64,000 nucleotides of DNA from Clostridiaceae bacterium. GTDB taxonomy: Bacteria; Bacillota; Clostridia; Oscillospirales; Butyricicoccaceae. Where the stretch lies: the NCBI GenBank assembly GCA_018383195.1, contig JAGZOP010000001.1, forward strand, positions 220,674 through 284,673. The letters run 5' to 3'. The position numbers and the translations under genes were made by a program. Numbering within the stretch: the first letter of the stretch is position 1; every line of letters starts with the position of its first letter. Positions 1 through 7,845 of the stretch are shown piece by piece. Below the pieces are notes generated by a model. It had not been told where the DNA came from, made no database searches, and saw nothing but the letters and a program-made list of their open reading frames with translations.

Positions 1-29
1 AACTCTTTGTAACCTTTCTTAGAAAAATT

Positions 30-1403
30 TTATTCAGCGACGAGCATCCGGCCCACTTCGTCAATATTTCCCGCGCCCATTGTCAGCACCAAATCTCCGG
101 CTTTCGCCTCGTTTTTCAGAAAATCTGCAATCTCCTCAAACGAATCAAAGCTCTTTGCGCCGGGTACTTCGGCAGCAAGATCTGCGGAGGAAATACCGAT
201 GGTATTTTTTTCGCGGGCAGCATAAATCGGTGCAAGCACCGCCAAATCGCACAGTTTCAGCGCGTCCACGAACTCATGGAACAGAGTTCTGGTGCGCGTA
301 TAGGTATGCGGCTGAAATGCACAGATAATTCTATCGAACTTCATTTCACGGGCAGCTGTTAGCGTTGCGCGCATCTCACTCGGATGATGTGCATAATCAT
401 CTACAACAAGTGCGCCGCACGGCATTTTCCCGGTGCGCTGAAAGCGGCGGGACGAACCGGTGAATGCATTCAGCCCCTCTGCAACACGCACGCCATCCAA
501 CTCCAGATAGAACGATACCGCACAGGCTGCCAACGCATTCAGCATATTATGTCGGCCGGGGACAGACAGGCGGACTGCTGCATATTTTTCTCCATGCACC
601 ATCACATCAAAGCTGTAATATCCGTTTTCAATCGTGATATGTTCGGGATATACGTCTGCGGTGGATTGCGTTCCGAAAGTCAATACCTTGCGGTTCACGC
701 CCTGCACCGCCCTCATTGCATTTGCATCGTCCGCGTTAACGACCACCAGACCATCTTCCGGTGTGCGCAGGCAGAATTCATGGAAAGAATGAATGATATC
801 ATCCAAATCCTTAAAGAAATCCAGATGGTCGGCTTCGACGTTCAGAATGACTGCCACTGTGGGTGCAAAACTGAGGAAAGAATTGCAGTATTCACAGGAC
901 TCCGCAACAAAGCAGTCCTTCCCACCGATACGCAGCGTACCGCCGATGGCAGGCAGGCTGCTGCCTACCATAACAGTTGGGTCGAGCTGTGCATGCATGG
1001 CAATCAGGCTCATCATCGAAGTCGTTGTCGTCTTGCCATGCGTACCGGAAAGGCAAATGACATTGTGATAATCCCGCATGACGCTGCCCCATGCTTCCGC
1101 ACGTTCCATAATCGGAATTCCCAGTTCACGCGCGCGAATAATCTCCGGATTATCGTCATGTACCGCCGCAGTACGCACAATCAGCGCCACATTCTCAACA
1201 TTTTCAGGCAAATGCGCATAGGTAATCTTGGCGCCCAGACGCTCCAGCCGCTCGGTCACTGCCGAATGCGCACGGTCAGAACCGGTAATCGGTACACCGA
1301 GCGACAGCAGCAATTCAGCCAGTGAGCTCATAGACACACCGCCAATGCCAATCAAATGCACCGGCCGTTTGGTTTCTATATAAAATTTTAGAGAATGCTC
1401 CAT
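30..1403 (-). CDS. murC: UDP-N-acetylmuramate--L-alanine ligase MurC
   Basis: Cytoplasmic ligase that adds L-alanine to UDP-MurNAc, the first peptide-stem step of peptidoglycan synthesis. The 457-residue protein has the N-terminal Rossmann glycine motif (GIGGVSMSS, about residue 19), the ATP loop GTHGKTTT at about 120-127, and a normal Mur ligase length with C-terminal domain (VVDDYAHHP region). The start at 1403 is chosen because GGGAGG lies 8 nt upstream; the open frame extends to 1511 without a better site. It is transcribed away from spoVG. Identification is secure from the motifs and whole-protein layout. Confidence 0.96.
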   Translation of the reverse strand: MEHSLKFYIETKRPVHLIGIGGVSMSSLAELLLSLGVPITGSDRAHSAVTERLERLGAKITYAHLPENVENVALIVRTAAVHDDNPEIIRARELGIPIMERAEAWGSVMRDYHNVICLSGTHGKTTTTSMMSLIAMHAQLDPTVMVGSSLPAIGGTLRIGGKDCFVAESCEYCNSFLSFAPTVAVILNVEADHLDFFKDLDDIIHSFHEFCLRTPEDGLVVVNADDANAMRAVQGVNRKVLTFGTQSTADVYPEHITIENGYYSFDVMVHGEKYAAVRLSVPGRHNMLNALAACAVSFYLELDGVRVAEGLNAFTGSSRRFQRTGKMPCGALVVDDYAHHPSEMRATLTAAREMKFDRIICAFQPHTYTRTRTLFHEFVDALKLCDLAVLAPIYAAREKNTIGISSADLAAEVPGAKSFDSFEEIADFLKNEAKAGDLVLTMGAGNIDEVGRMLVAE

Positions 1404-1458
1404 TTTTGAATTCCTCCCTCTCTCTATCGGAGTAAAAAAGTTTTCATGTTCCTTGTAT

Positions 1459-1487
1459 ATTATATGCCAACCTGTCCAAAATATAAA
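1459..1487 (-). promoter_or_regulatory. murC promoter, sigma-A type
   Basis: Read on the minus strand: -35 TTTATA, 17-bp spacer, -10 TATAAT, about 55 nt upstream of the murC start. The -10 is perfect and the -35 is weak. Confidence 0.5.
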
Positions 1488-1530
1488 TAGTAAATCTCCC
1501 GATTTAGACATTTATAAGGAGCATTCAATT

Positions 1531-1794
1531 ATGGAAATCACCGACATCAAATTCCGACATTTCAGTGATGACGGTCGCCTGCGCGCGATGGTTTCGGTCA
1601 CGTTCGACGAGGTTTTCGCTGTACATGACATCAAAATCATTGACGGTCAGGACCGCTTATTCCTTGCCATGCCCTCGCGCCGCATGCCGGACGGCAAATA
1701 CCGCGATATTGTGCACCCAATCGGCTCCAGCCTGCGCGAAAAGCTGGAAAAAACCGTGCTGCGTGCCTACGAAGAACAGCAGCACCCCATGTAA
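1531..1794 (+). CDS. spoVG: Septation / sporulation regulator SpoVG
   Basis: 87-residue SpoVG, a small nucleic-acid-binding regulator of septation and sporulation in Firmicutes. It begins MEITDIKFR and keeps the typical core (FDEVFAVHDIKIIDG, then FLAMPSRRMPDGKYRDI and HPI). ATAAGGAG lies about 9 nt before the ATG at 1531, which fixes the start. It is monocistronic, divergent from murC, and followed by a strong hairpin terminator. Confidence 0.95.
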   Translation: MEITDIKFRHFSDDGRLRAMVSVTFDEVFAVHDIKIIDGQDRLFLAMPSRRMPDGKYRDIVHPIGSSLREKLEKTVLRAYEEQQHPM

Positions 1795-1832
1795 GCCCTC
1801 TTCTTTCTTTTCTCCCTACCATTTTTATAGAG

Positions 1833-1869
1833 ACAGCGGCGCGCTTTTATAAAGCGTGCCGCTGTTTTT
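1833..1869 (+). terminator. Rho-independent terminator of spoVG
   Basis: The GC-rich stem ACAGCGGC-GCGCTT pairs with AAGCG-TGCCGCTGT around a short TTAT loop and is followed by TTTTTG. Confidence 0.85.
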
Positions 1870-2089
1870 GTATATATTGCCTTTTATTCGCATTTTGTTT
1901 TTCATTCATGCTATTATAGCAGTAATTTTCCTATCACTCATCGATATATTGATTGGGCATAGCAGCATTGAATTGACCGTCTGAATTTATACGCATAGTT
2001 CTCAGCCTGCCCTCCACCGTGCATCTGCTCCAACATAGAAACCCCGGGAGATATGCGCGCCACATATATCCTTTTTGCCTCAACATTGT

Positions 2090-2833
2090 TCACAGCATCC
2101 ACTGCCAAAGCATATACAGCACGAGCAGATGTACCGGATAAAAAGCGTAGCAAATATACTGAAATGCTTTGGAATGATACCCCTGCTTGCCGCGGTACAG
2201 CCAAATCGGAATCAATGCCAGCAGTGCAACCCCCTGCTGCATCATTTTTATTTCATATCCTGCAACTGTTACTGTGTAAAAATAGCTGCCAAGAACCTGA
2301 ATATTGAGCACCGCCAGACACACAATCTGCCCGAGCAGGCACCACCAGTTCCTCTGATGGAAAAAATAAAACGTCAGCACCATCAGGACTCCTGCGCCAA
2401 AGTAATCTACCATCGCAATCGTTCCGAGGATATAATCGCAAAACAGGATTACAAGGATGCTCCCCCATGTCATCCATGGCTTTTTGAATGCTTTTGCCTT
2501 TTCACATGCCAGAATGGAAAGCAGACCGATCAAAAAAGTCCACAGCACGTTTTGATGAAACGGATAAAAAAACGAGCTTCCATAAATCAAATTAAACGGA
2601 ATCTCTGAAACCACCGCAAAGAGAAACATTCTTCCTATGTATTTCCGAACATTGGATGTATGAAAATATCCCTCTGCAATCAAAAATGCAAAAATCGGAA
2701 ACGCCATCCTTCCGATGCATGTCATCCACTCCTGCTGCGGAAACAGGGTTGCCCACAGATGGTCACACAGCATCAATGCCATTGCCAAAATGTGCAGATG
2801 AAATGAATTCAGCCCCTTTGTTTTCCCTATCAT
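2090..2833 (-). CDS. TraX family membrane protein
   Basis: 247-residue polytopic membrane protein with the TraX-family layout: HILAMALMLCDHLW near the N-terminus, GRMAFPIFAFLIAEGY, SEIPFNLI, and repeated hydrophobic spans. The family is named after F-plasmid TraX (pilin acetylation) but chromosomal Firmicute members are widespread and of uncertain acyltransferase function. The start at 2833 has GGAGGGG 6 nt upstream; a further 12 codons upstream are open but lack a ribosome-binding site. It is more AT-rich than its neighbours. A 250-nt stretch on the spoVG side holds no convincing gene. The family call is firm, the function is not. Confidence 0.85.
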   Translation of the reverse strand: MIGKTKGLNSFHLHILAMALMLCDHLWATLFPQQEWMTCIGRMAFPIFAFLIAEGYFHTSNVRKYIGRMFLFAVVSEIPFNLIYGSSFFYPFHQNVLWTFLIGLLSILACEKAKAFKKPWMTWGSILVILFCDYILGTIAMVDYFGAGVLMVLTFYFFHQRNWWCLLGQIVCLAVLNIQVLGSYFYTVTVAGYEIKMMQQGVALLALIPIWLYRGKQGYHSKAFQYICYAFYPVHLLVLYMLWQWML

Positions 2834-2952
2834 ATTGCTCCCCTCCGTTTTTTCAATTCTCCGCTGCAAACCGCATCTTCGGTTTCAGCAAAATTTCCTG
2901 CACAAATTGTACCACAATAAAAATAGCAATTCCAGATACGCTTTGGAAACAG

Positions 2953-2986
2953 AAAAAAACTGCCCTCAAACAGCATTTGAGGGCAG
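2953..2986 (-). terminator. Terminator of purL
   Basis: Perfect 11-bp stem (CTGCCCTCAAA / TTTGAGGGCAG) with a CAGCA loop. On the minus strand it runs into TTTTTT, right after the purL stop. Confidence 0.9.
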
Positions 2987-3016
2987 TTTCTTGATTCGTG
3001 TATCCGGATGAAATCC

Positions 3017-6000
3017 TTATTTGAAGTACTTCACGCCGTTTTCAAAGATCGGCTGGTACTTTTCGCCGTAGATATTGCGGCCAACATACGGGCTGTAGCG
3101 CTCGGTGTGTCCCATCTTGCCGAGCACACGGCCGTCCGGAGAGGTAATACCCTCAATCGCACACATCGAGCCGTTCGGGTTCCATGCGATGTCCATGGAC
3201 GGGTTGCCTGCCAGATCGGTGTACTGGAACGCCACCTGACCGTTTGCAATCAGTTCGTCGATCACATGCTGCGGTGCAACGAAGCGACCTTCGCCGTGAG
3301 AAATTGCAATCGAGTGCAGATCGCCAACCTCGCAGGAGGACAGCCACGGGCTCTTAACTGATGCCACGCGGGTGGTCACATAGCTCGACTGGTGACGGCC
3401 GATGAGGTTGAACGTCAAGGTCGGGTCCTCCGCGGTCATCTGGTCGCGGATTTCACCGTAGGGCACCAGACCCAGCTTAATGAGCGCCTGGAAGCCGTTG
3501 CAGATGCCGAGCATCAAACCGTCACGCTTCCCGAGAAGCTCATGGATGGAATCCTTGATGCCGGGTCCGCGCAGGAACGATGCAATAAACTTGCCCGAAC
3601 CGTCCGGCTCGTCACCGCCCGAGAAACCGCCCGGAAGGATAACCATTTGTGCGCGGCGGATGGCATTTTCAAGCTGTTCTGCCGACTGTGCCAGCGCGTC
3701 CGCCGAATAATTGCGCACGACAATGATTTCTGCCGCACCACCGGCATTTTCGACCGCCTTTGCGGTGTCATATTCACAGTTCGTGCCCGGGAATACCGGA
3801 ATGACTGCAAGCGGCTTTGCGCTCTTGACTGCCGGCGCTGCCGCGCTGCGTGCAGTACAGGAAATCGTGGTCAGCTTATCATCCGAAGCCGCAGCCTTGG
3901 TCGGGAATACCGATTCCAGACGGCCTTCGAGCGCAGCCTTGAGTGCATCCATGGAGATCACTTCGTCCTGCAGCACAATCTCTGCCGCCTTGGTAGTCTC
4001 GCCCACCTTCCATGCGTGCGGCAGTTCTTCGGTTGCTTCGACCAGAATGCCGCCAAAGTTCTTGAGATAGAGCGCATCTGCCGGGAAGCCTGCGTCAAAT
4101 GCAAAGCCGATGTCGTTGCCGATTGCCATCTTGCACACGCCTTCCGCAACGCCGCCGACCGACAGCGCCCATGCGGAAACGACCTTTCCTTCCGAAATCA
4201 GACCGTAGACCTCGTCCCACATATCCTTAATCATATCATAATCCGGTGTGCCGTCTGTGTTGTATGCAGCGTCGAACAGATAAACCGGATGGTCTGCCGC
4301 CTTGAATTCAGGAGAAATCAGGCAGGAAGCATCCTGCGGCGCAATGGCGAAGGATACCAGCGTCGGCGGAACGTCCATATCGTCAAACGAGCCGGACATA
4401 GAGTCCTTGCCGCCGATTGCCGCAAGGCACAGCTCCTCCTGTGCGACATAGGCGCCGAGCAGCGCCGCAAGCGGCTTGCCAAAGCGCTTCGGGTCCTTGC
4501 CGAGACGCTCGAAGTATTCCTGGAAAGTCAGATATGCGCGCTCGTAGTTGCAGCCTGCGGCAACCAGCTTTGCAACCGACTCAATGACTGCCGCGCTTGC
4601 ACCGAGGAACGGGTTCTGCTCGGTATAGTAGGGGTCAAAGCCGTATGCCATGACCGACGCCGTCGAAGCCTGACCGGACAGCGCGGGCAGGGTTGCCGCC
4701 ATCACCTGTGCCGGGGTGAGCTGGTTCTTGCCGCCAAACGGCATAAAGACAGAGTTCGCACCAATCGAGCCGTCAAAGCGCTCAACCAGACCGCGCTCCA
4801 GACAGATGTTCAGCGAAGCGGCATGATGCAGCAGCTGCTCGGAAAGGGTATCCCCTTCCGGAATGTTTTCAATCGAAGGCGTATCCAGATGCGGAATCTC
4901 TGCGGTCGCATGCTTTGCGCAGCCGTTGGTGTTCAAGAAATCGCGGGAAACGTCCGCAATGGTCTTGCCGTTCCAGGTCATACGCAGACGGTTCGTATCG
5001 GTCACAACCGCAACCTTGACCGCCTCCAGATTTTCCTTTGCCGCCTCTTCGATGAACTTGTCCGCGTCCTTTGCGCGCACGACAACCGCCATACGCTCCT
5101 GCGACTCGGAAATAGCAAGTTCGGTGCCGTCCAGACCGTCGTACTTCTTCGGAACCATATTGAGGTCGATGTCCAGACCATCTGCCAGCTCGCCGATTGC
5201 AACCGAAACGCCGCCCGCGCCAAAGTCGTTGCAGCGGCGAATCATACGGGTGACCTCTGCATTGCGGAACAGACGCTGAATCTTGCGCTCCTCCGGCGGG
5301 TTGCCCTTCTGTACCTCTGCGCCGCAGGTTTCAAGGGATTCTTCGGTGTGCTTCTTCGACGAACCGGTTGCACCGCCGCAGCCGTCGCGTCCGGTCTTGC
5401 CGCCAAGCAGGATGACAATATCCCCTGCTTCCGGTACTTCACGGATGACATTTTCAACCGGCGCTGCACCGACTACCGCGCCGATCTCCAGACGCTTTGC
5501 AATGTAGCCCGGATGGTAAATCTCATGAACCAGTCCGGTTGCAAGACCGATCTGGTTGCCATAAGAGGAGTAGCCTGCTGCCGCAGTGGTGCACAGCTTG
5601 CGCTGGGGCAGCTTGTGCGGCAAGGTCTCGCTGAGCGGTACGGTCGGGTCGCCCGCACCGGTCACACGCATCGCCTGATACACATAAGAGCGGCCGGAAA
5701 GCGGGTCACGGATTGCACCGCCGAGGCAGGTCGCTGCGCCGCCGAACGGTTCGATTTCAGTCGGGTGGTTGTGCGTCTCGTTCTTGAACATGAGCAGCCA
5801 GTCCTCAAAGTGGCAGCCGCCGTCCTTGTCATCCACCTTGACCTTGATCTTAATGGAGCAGGCATTGATTTCCTCGGATTCGTCGAGATTCTGGAGATAG
5901 CCGCGCTTTTTGAGCACCTTTGCCGCCGCAGTTGCGATATCCATGAGGGTCACAGGGCGCTTTGCTGCCTTTTCCTCGCCATAAACCTCCACGCGCGCCG

Positions 6001-6763
6001 CGAGATAGTGGTCAAACGCATCCTGCACCATCGGATCGTCAATGGCAGCGCCGTCGATTTCGGTCAGGAAAGTTGTGTGGCGGCAATGGTCCGACCAGTA
6101 GGTATCGACCATGCGCACTTCGGTGATAGTCGGATCGCGGTGTTCCTCGTTTGCAAAATAGTTCTGCAAAAACTTGAGATCGTCGAGATCCATTGCAAGA
6201 CCGAGCTCGCGCAGCATGGCAGAGAGCGCAGCCTCGTCCATGGCGGTAAAGCCCTCGACCGTCTCCACCTCGGTCGGGATTTCGTATACCGCTTTGAGCG
6301 TTTGGGGCTTGTCCATAGAAGCCTCACGCGCCTCGACCGGGTTAATCAGGTAGTTCTTGACCTTCTGGAGTTCTTCTTCGGTCAGCGAACCTTCGAGCAC
6401 ATAAACCTTTGCCGCCGCAACTGCCGGACGTTCGCCGCCGGTCAGCAGCTGGATGCACTGCGCACAGGAGTCCGCGCGCTGGTCAAACTGACCGGGCAGC
6501 GGCTCTACTGCAAGCACGGTATGTACGCCTTCGGGCAGCGGGAACGCCTCGTCGTAGCAAACATCCGCCATCGGCTCAGAGAACACAATCTGCTTTGCTT
6601 TTTCGTACATTTCCTCGGTCAGACCCTCGGCATCATAGCGGCACAGATAGCGCACGCCGGTCAGCGTGTTCAGTTCAAGCTGCTCGGTCAGGTTTTTCAG
6701 CAGGCTGCGCGCCTCGACGTCAAAGCCCGGACGCTTTTCGGAAAAACAACGGTAAACTGCCAT
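3017..6763 (-). CDS. purL: Phosphoribosylformylglycinamidine synthase, single-chain
   Basis: 1248-residue one-chain FGAM synthase, converting FGAR plus glutamine plus ATP to FGAM in purine synthesis. The synthetase halves precede a C-terminal glutamine amidotransferase domain (starting near VIPVFPGTNCEYDTAK) with the nucleophile Cys in MLGICNGFQ at about residue 1087 and a catalytic His in SHGEGRF at about 1155. The middle shows FKNETHNHPTEIEPFGGAAT, the conserved substrate/ATP segment. The start has AGGAG 8 nt upstream. No other pur gene adjoins it. This fused form replaces separate PurS/PurQ/PurL subunits, as in many Clostridia. Confidence 0.96.
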   Translation of the reverse strand: MAVYRCFSEKRPGFDVEARSLLKNLTEQLELNTLTGVRYLCRYDAEGLTEEMYEKAKQIVFSEPMADVCYDEAFPLPEGVHTVLAVEPLPGQFDQRADSCAQCIQLLTGGERPAVAAAKVYVLEGSLTEEELQKVKNYLINPVEAREASMDKPQTLKAVYEIPTEVETVEGFTAMDEAALSAMLRELGLAMDLDDLKFLQNYFANEEHRDPTITEVRMVDTYWSDHCRHTTFLTEIDGAAIDDPMVQDAFDHYLAARVEVYGEEKAAKRPVTLMDIATAAAKVLKKRGYLQNLDESEEINACSIKIKVKVDDKDGGCHFEDWLLMFKNETHNHPTEIEPFGGAATCLGGAIRDPLSGRSYVYQAMRVTGAGDPTVPLSETLPHKLPQRKLCTTAAAGYSSYGNQIGLATGLVHEIYHPGYIAKRLEIGAVVGAAPVENVIREVPEAGDIVILLGGKTGRDGCGGATGSSKKHTEESLETCGAEVQKGNPPEERKIQRLFRNAEVTRMIRRCNDFGAGGVSVAIGELADGLDIDLNMVPKKYDGLDGTELAISESQERMAVVVRAKDADKFIEEAAKENLEAVKVAVVTDTNRLRMTWNGKTIADVSRDFLNTNGCAKHATAEIPHLDTPSIENIPEGDTLSEQLLHHAASLNICLERGLVERFDGSIGANSVFMPFGGKNQLTPAQVMAATLPALSGQASTASVMAYGFDPYYTEQNPFLGASAAVIESVAKLVAAGCNYERAYLTFQEYFERLGKDPKRFGKPLAALLGAYVAQEELCLAAIGGKDSMSGSFDDMDVPPTLVSFAIAPQDASCLISPEFKAADHPVYLFDAAYNTDGTPDYDMIKDMWDEVYGLISEGKVVSAWALSVGGVAEGVCKMAIGNDIGFAFDAGFPADALYLKNFGGILVEATEELPHAWKVGETTKAAEIVLQDEVISMDALKAALEGRLESVFPTKAAASDDKLTTISCTARSAAAPAVKSAKPLAVIPVFPGTNCEYDTAKAVENAGGAAEIIVVRNYSADALAQSAEQLENAIRRAQMVILPGGFSGGDEPDGSGKFIASFLRGPGIKDSIHELLGKRDGLMLGICNGFQALIKLGLVPYGEIRDQMTAEDPTLTFNLIGRHQSSYVTTRVASVKSPWLSSCEVGDLHSIAISHGEGRFVAPQHVIDELIANGQVAFQYTDLAGNPSMDIAWNPNGSMCAIEGITSPDGRVLGKMGHTERYSPYVGRNIYGEKYQPIFENGVKYFK

Positions 6764-6865
6764 GTTAGACTCCTCTTATGTATTCCGTATTTTGACCAAA
6801 TAATCAAATATTCAAGCCGGAAAGCGCTCGATTTTGACTTTGGCCGATTATTTTCTATCACTATT

Positions 6866-6895
6866 ATCATACCGTATTTTGGTCTTTGTAATCAA
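6866..6895 (-). promoter_or_regulatory. purL promoter
   Basis: Minus-strand -35 TTGATT, 18-bp spacer and -10 TATGAT, about 100 nt upstream of purL. No G-box riboswitch or clear PurR box was seen in the leader. Confidence 0.55.
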
Positions 6896-6917
6896 GCGAT
6901 AAACTGCCGAAACCGCA

Positions 6918-6945
6918 TTGAAATTCCCAGCGGATAGTGTATAAT
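6918..6945 (+). promoter_or_regulatory. rpe promoter with GC hairpin in the leader
   Basis: -35 TTGAAA, 16-bp spacer, -10 TATAAT. Downstream at 6956-6975 a GGGGCGG/CCGCCCC hairpin sits in the untranslated leader, about 110 nt before the rpe start. Confidence 0.6.
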
Positions 6946-7083
6946 TTAATCAAAGGGGGCGGACAAAGCCGCCCCATCTATTCAAAAAGCGGTGTGCGCG
7001 AAAAAGATACGCCGCTGCATCGCCGCTGTGCTTCATCCTATGCGGCGCGGCGCGCGATTGTGAAAACGAGGAGGATTCTACCT

Positions 7084-7767
7084 ATGACCATCAAGCTTTC
7101 CCCGTCGATTCTGTCGGCGGATTTTGCAAATCTGGAGCGCGACATCAAGATCGCGGTCGATGCTGGCGCGGAATATGTGCATGTAGACGTGATGGACGGT
7201 CATTTCGTTCCGAACATCACCATCGGTGCACCGGTCGTTAAGGCGCTGCGCAAGGCAACCGATGCGGTACTCGACGTGCATCTGATGATCTCCGACCCGG
7301 ACAAATATCTGGACGACTTCATTAAAGCCGGCTCGGACATTATTACGGTGCACTACGAATCGAACGGCGATACGCTCGAGCAGCTCAAAAAAATCCGTGC
7401 TGCAGGCGTGAAAGCTGCCTGCGTCATCAAGCCGGGCACTCCGGCGGACGTGCTCGTGCCCCTGCTTCCCTACTGCGATATGGTGCTCATCATGACCGTA
7501 GAGCCCGGCTTCGGCGGTCAGGGCTTCATCCCGGAATGCATGGACAAGATCAAGTTTGTACGCAAAGCCATTCAGGACGGCGGCTACAACTGCGAGCTGG
7601 AGATCGACGGCGGCGCAAAGCTGACCAACACGGCGAACATTGTCGCGGCAGGCGCGGACGTCATTGTCGCAGGCTCGGCGGTATTCGGCGGCGACATCGC
7701 AGCCAACGTCAAGGGCTTCCACGAAGTCTTTGCGGACGGTGTTTCCAAGGCGAACTGGAACAAGTAA
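7084..7767 (+). CDS. rpe: Ribulose-phosphate 3-epimerase
   Basis: 227-residue TIM-barrel enzyme interconverting ribulose-5-P and xylulose-5-P in the pentose phosphate pathway. Metal and catalytic residues are in place: His33 and Asp35 (HVDVMDGHFVPN), His66 (LDVHLMI), Asp175 (EIDGG), plus the phosphate loop EPGFGGQGF. GAGGAGG precedes the ATG at 7084; an upstream in-frame extension to 6937 is non-coding leader. In many Firmicutes rpe sits with prpC/rsgA; here it stands alone between two terminators. Confidence 0.97.
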   Translation: MTIKLSPSILSADFANLERDIKIAVDAGAEYVHVDVMDGHFVPNITIGAPVVKALRKATDAVLDVHLMISDPDKYLDDFIKAGSDIITVHYESNGDTLEQLKKIRAAGVKAACVIKPGTPADVLVPLLPYCDMVLIMTVEPGFGGQGFIPECMDKIKFVRKAIQDGGYNCELEIDGGAKLTNTANIVAAGADVIVAGSAVFGGDIAANVKGFHEVFADGVSKANWNK

Positions 7768-7771
7768 AGAT

Positions 7772-7806
7772 AAAAAAATCCGGATGCGGTGCATCCGGAT
7801 TTTTTT
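7772..7806. terminator. Bidirectional terminator between rpe and the SLH gene
   Basis: Perfect 10-bp stem (ATCCGGATGC / GCATCCGGAT, loop GGT) flanked by A7 and T7, so it can stop transcripts from both convergent genes. Confidence 0.92.
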
Positions 7807-7845
7807 ATTTCATTGGCAAATCTATCCCAGATGTTCTAAGCTGCC

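Noticed and set aside
3392..6937. 1181-codon open frame antisense to purL
   Set aside because: It mirrors purL's codon bias, has no ribosome-binding site or recognisable domain, and purL on the other strand is unambiguous.
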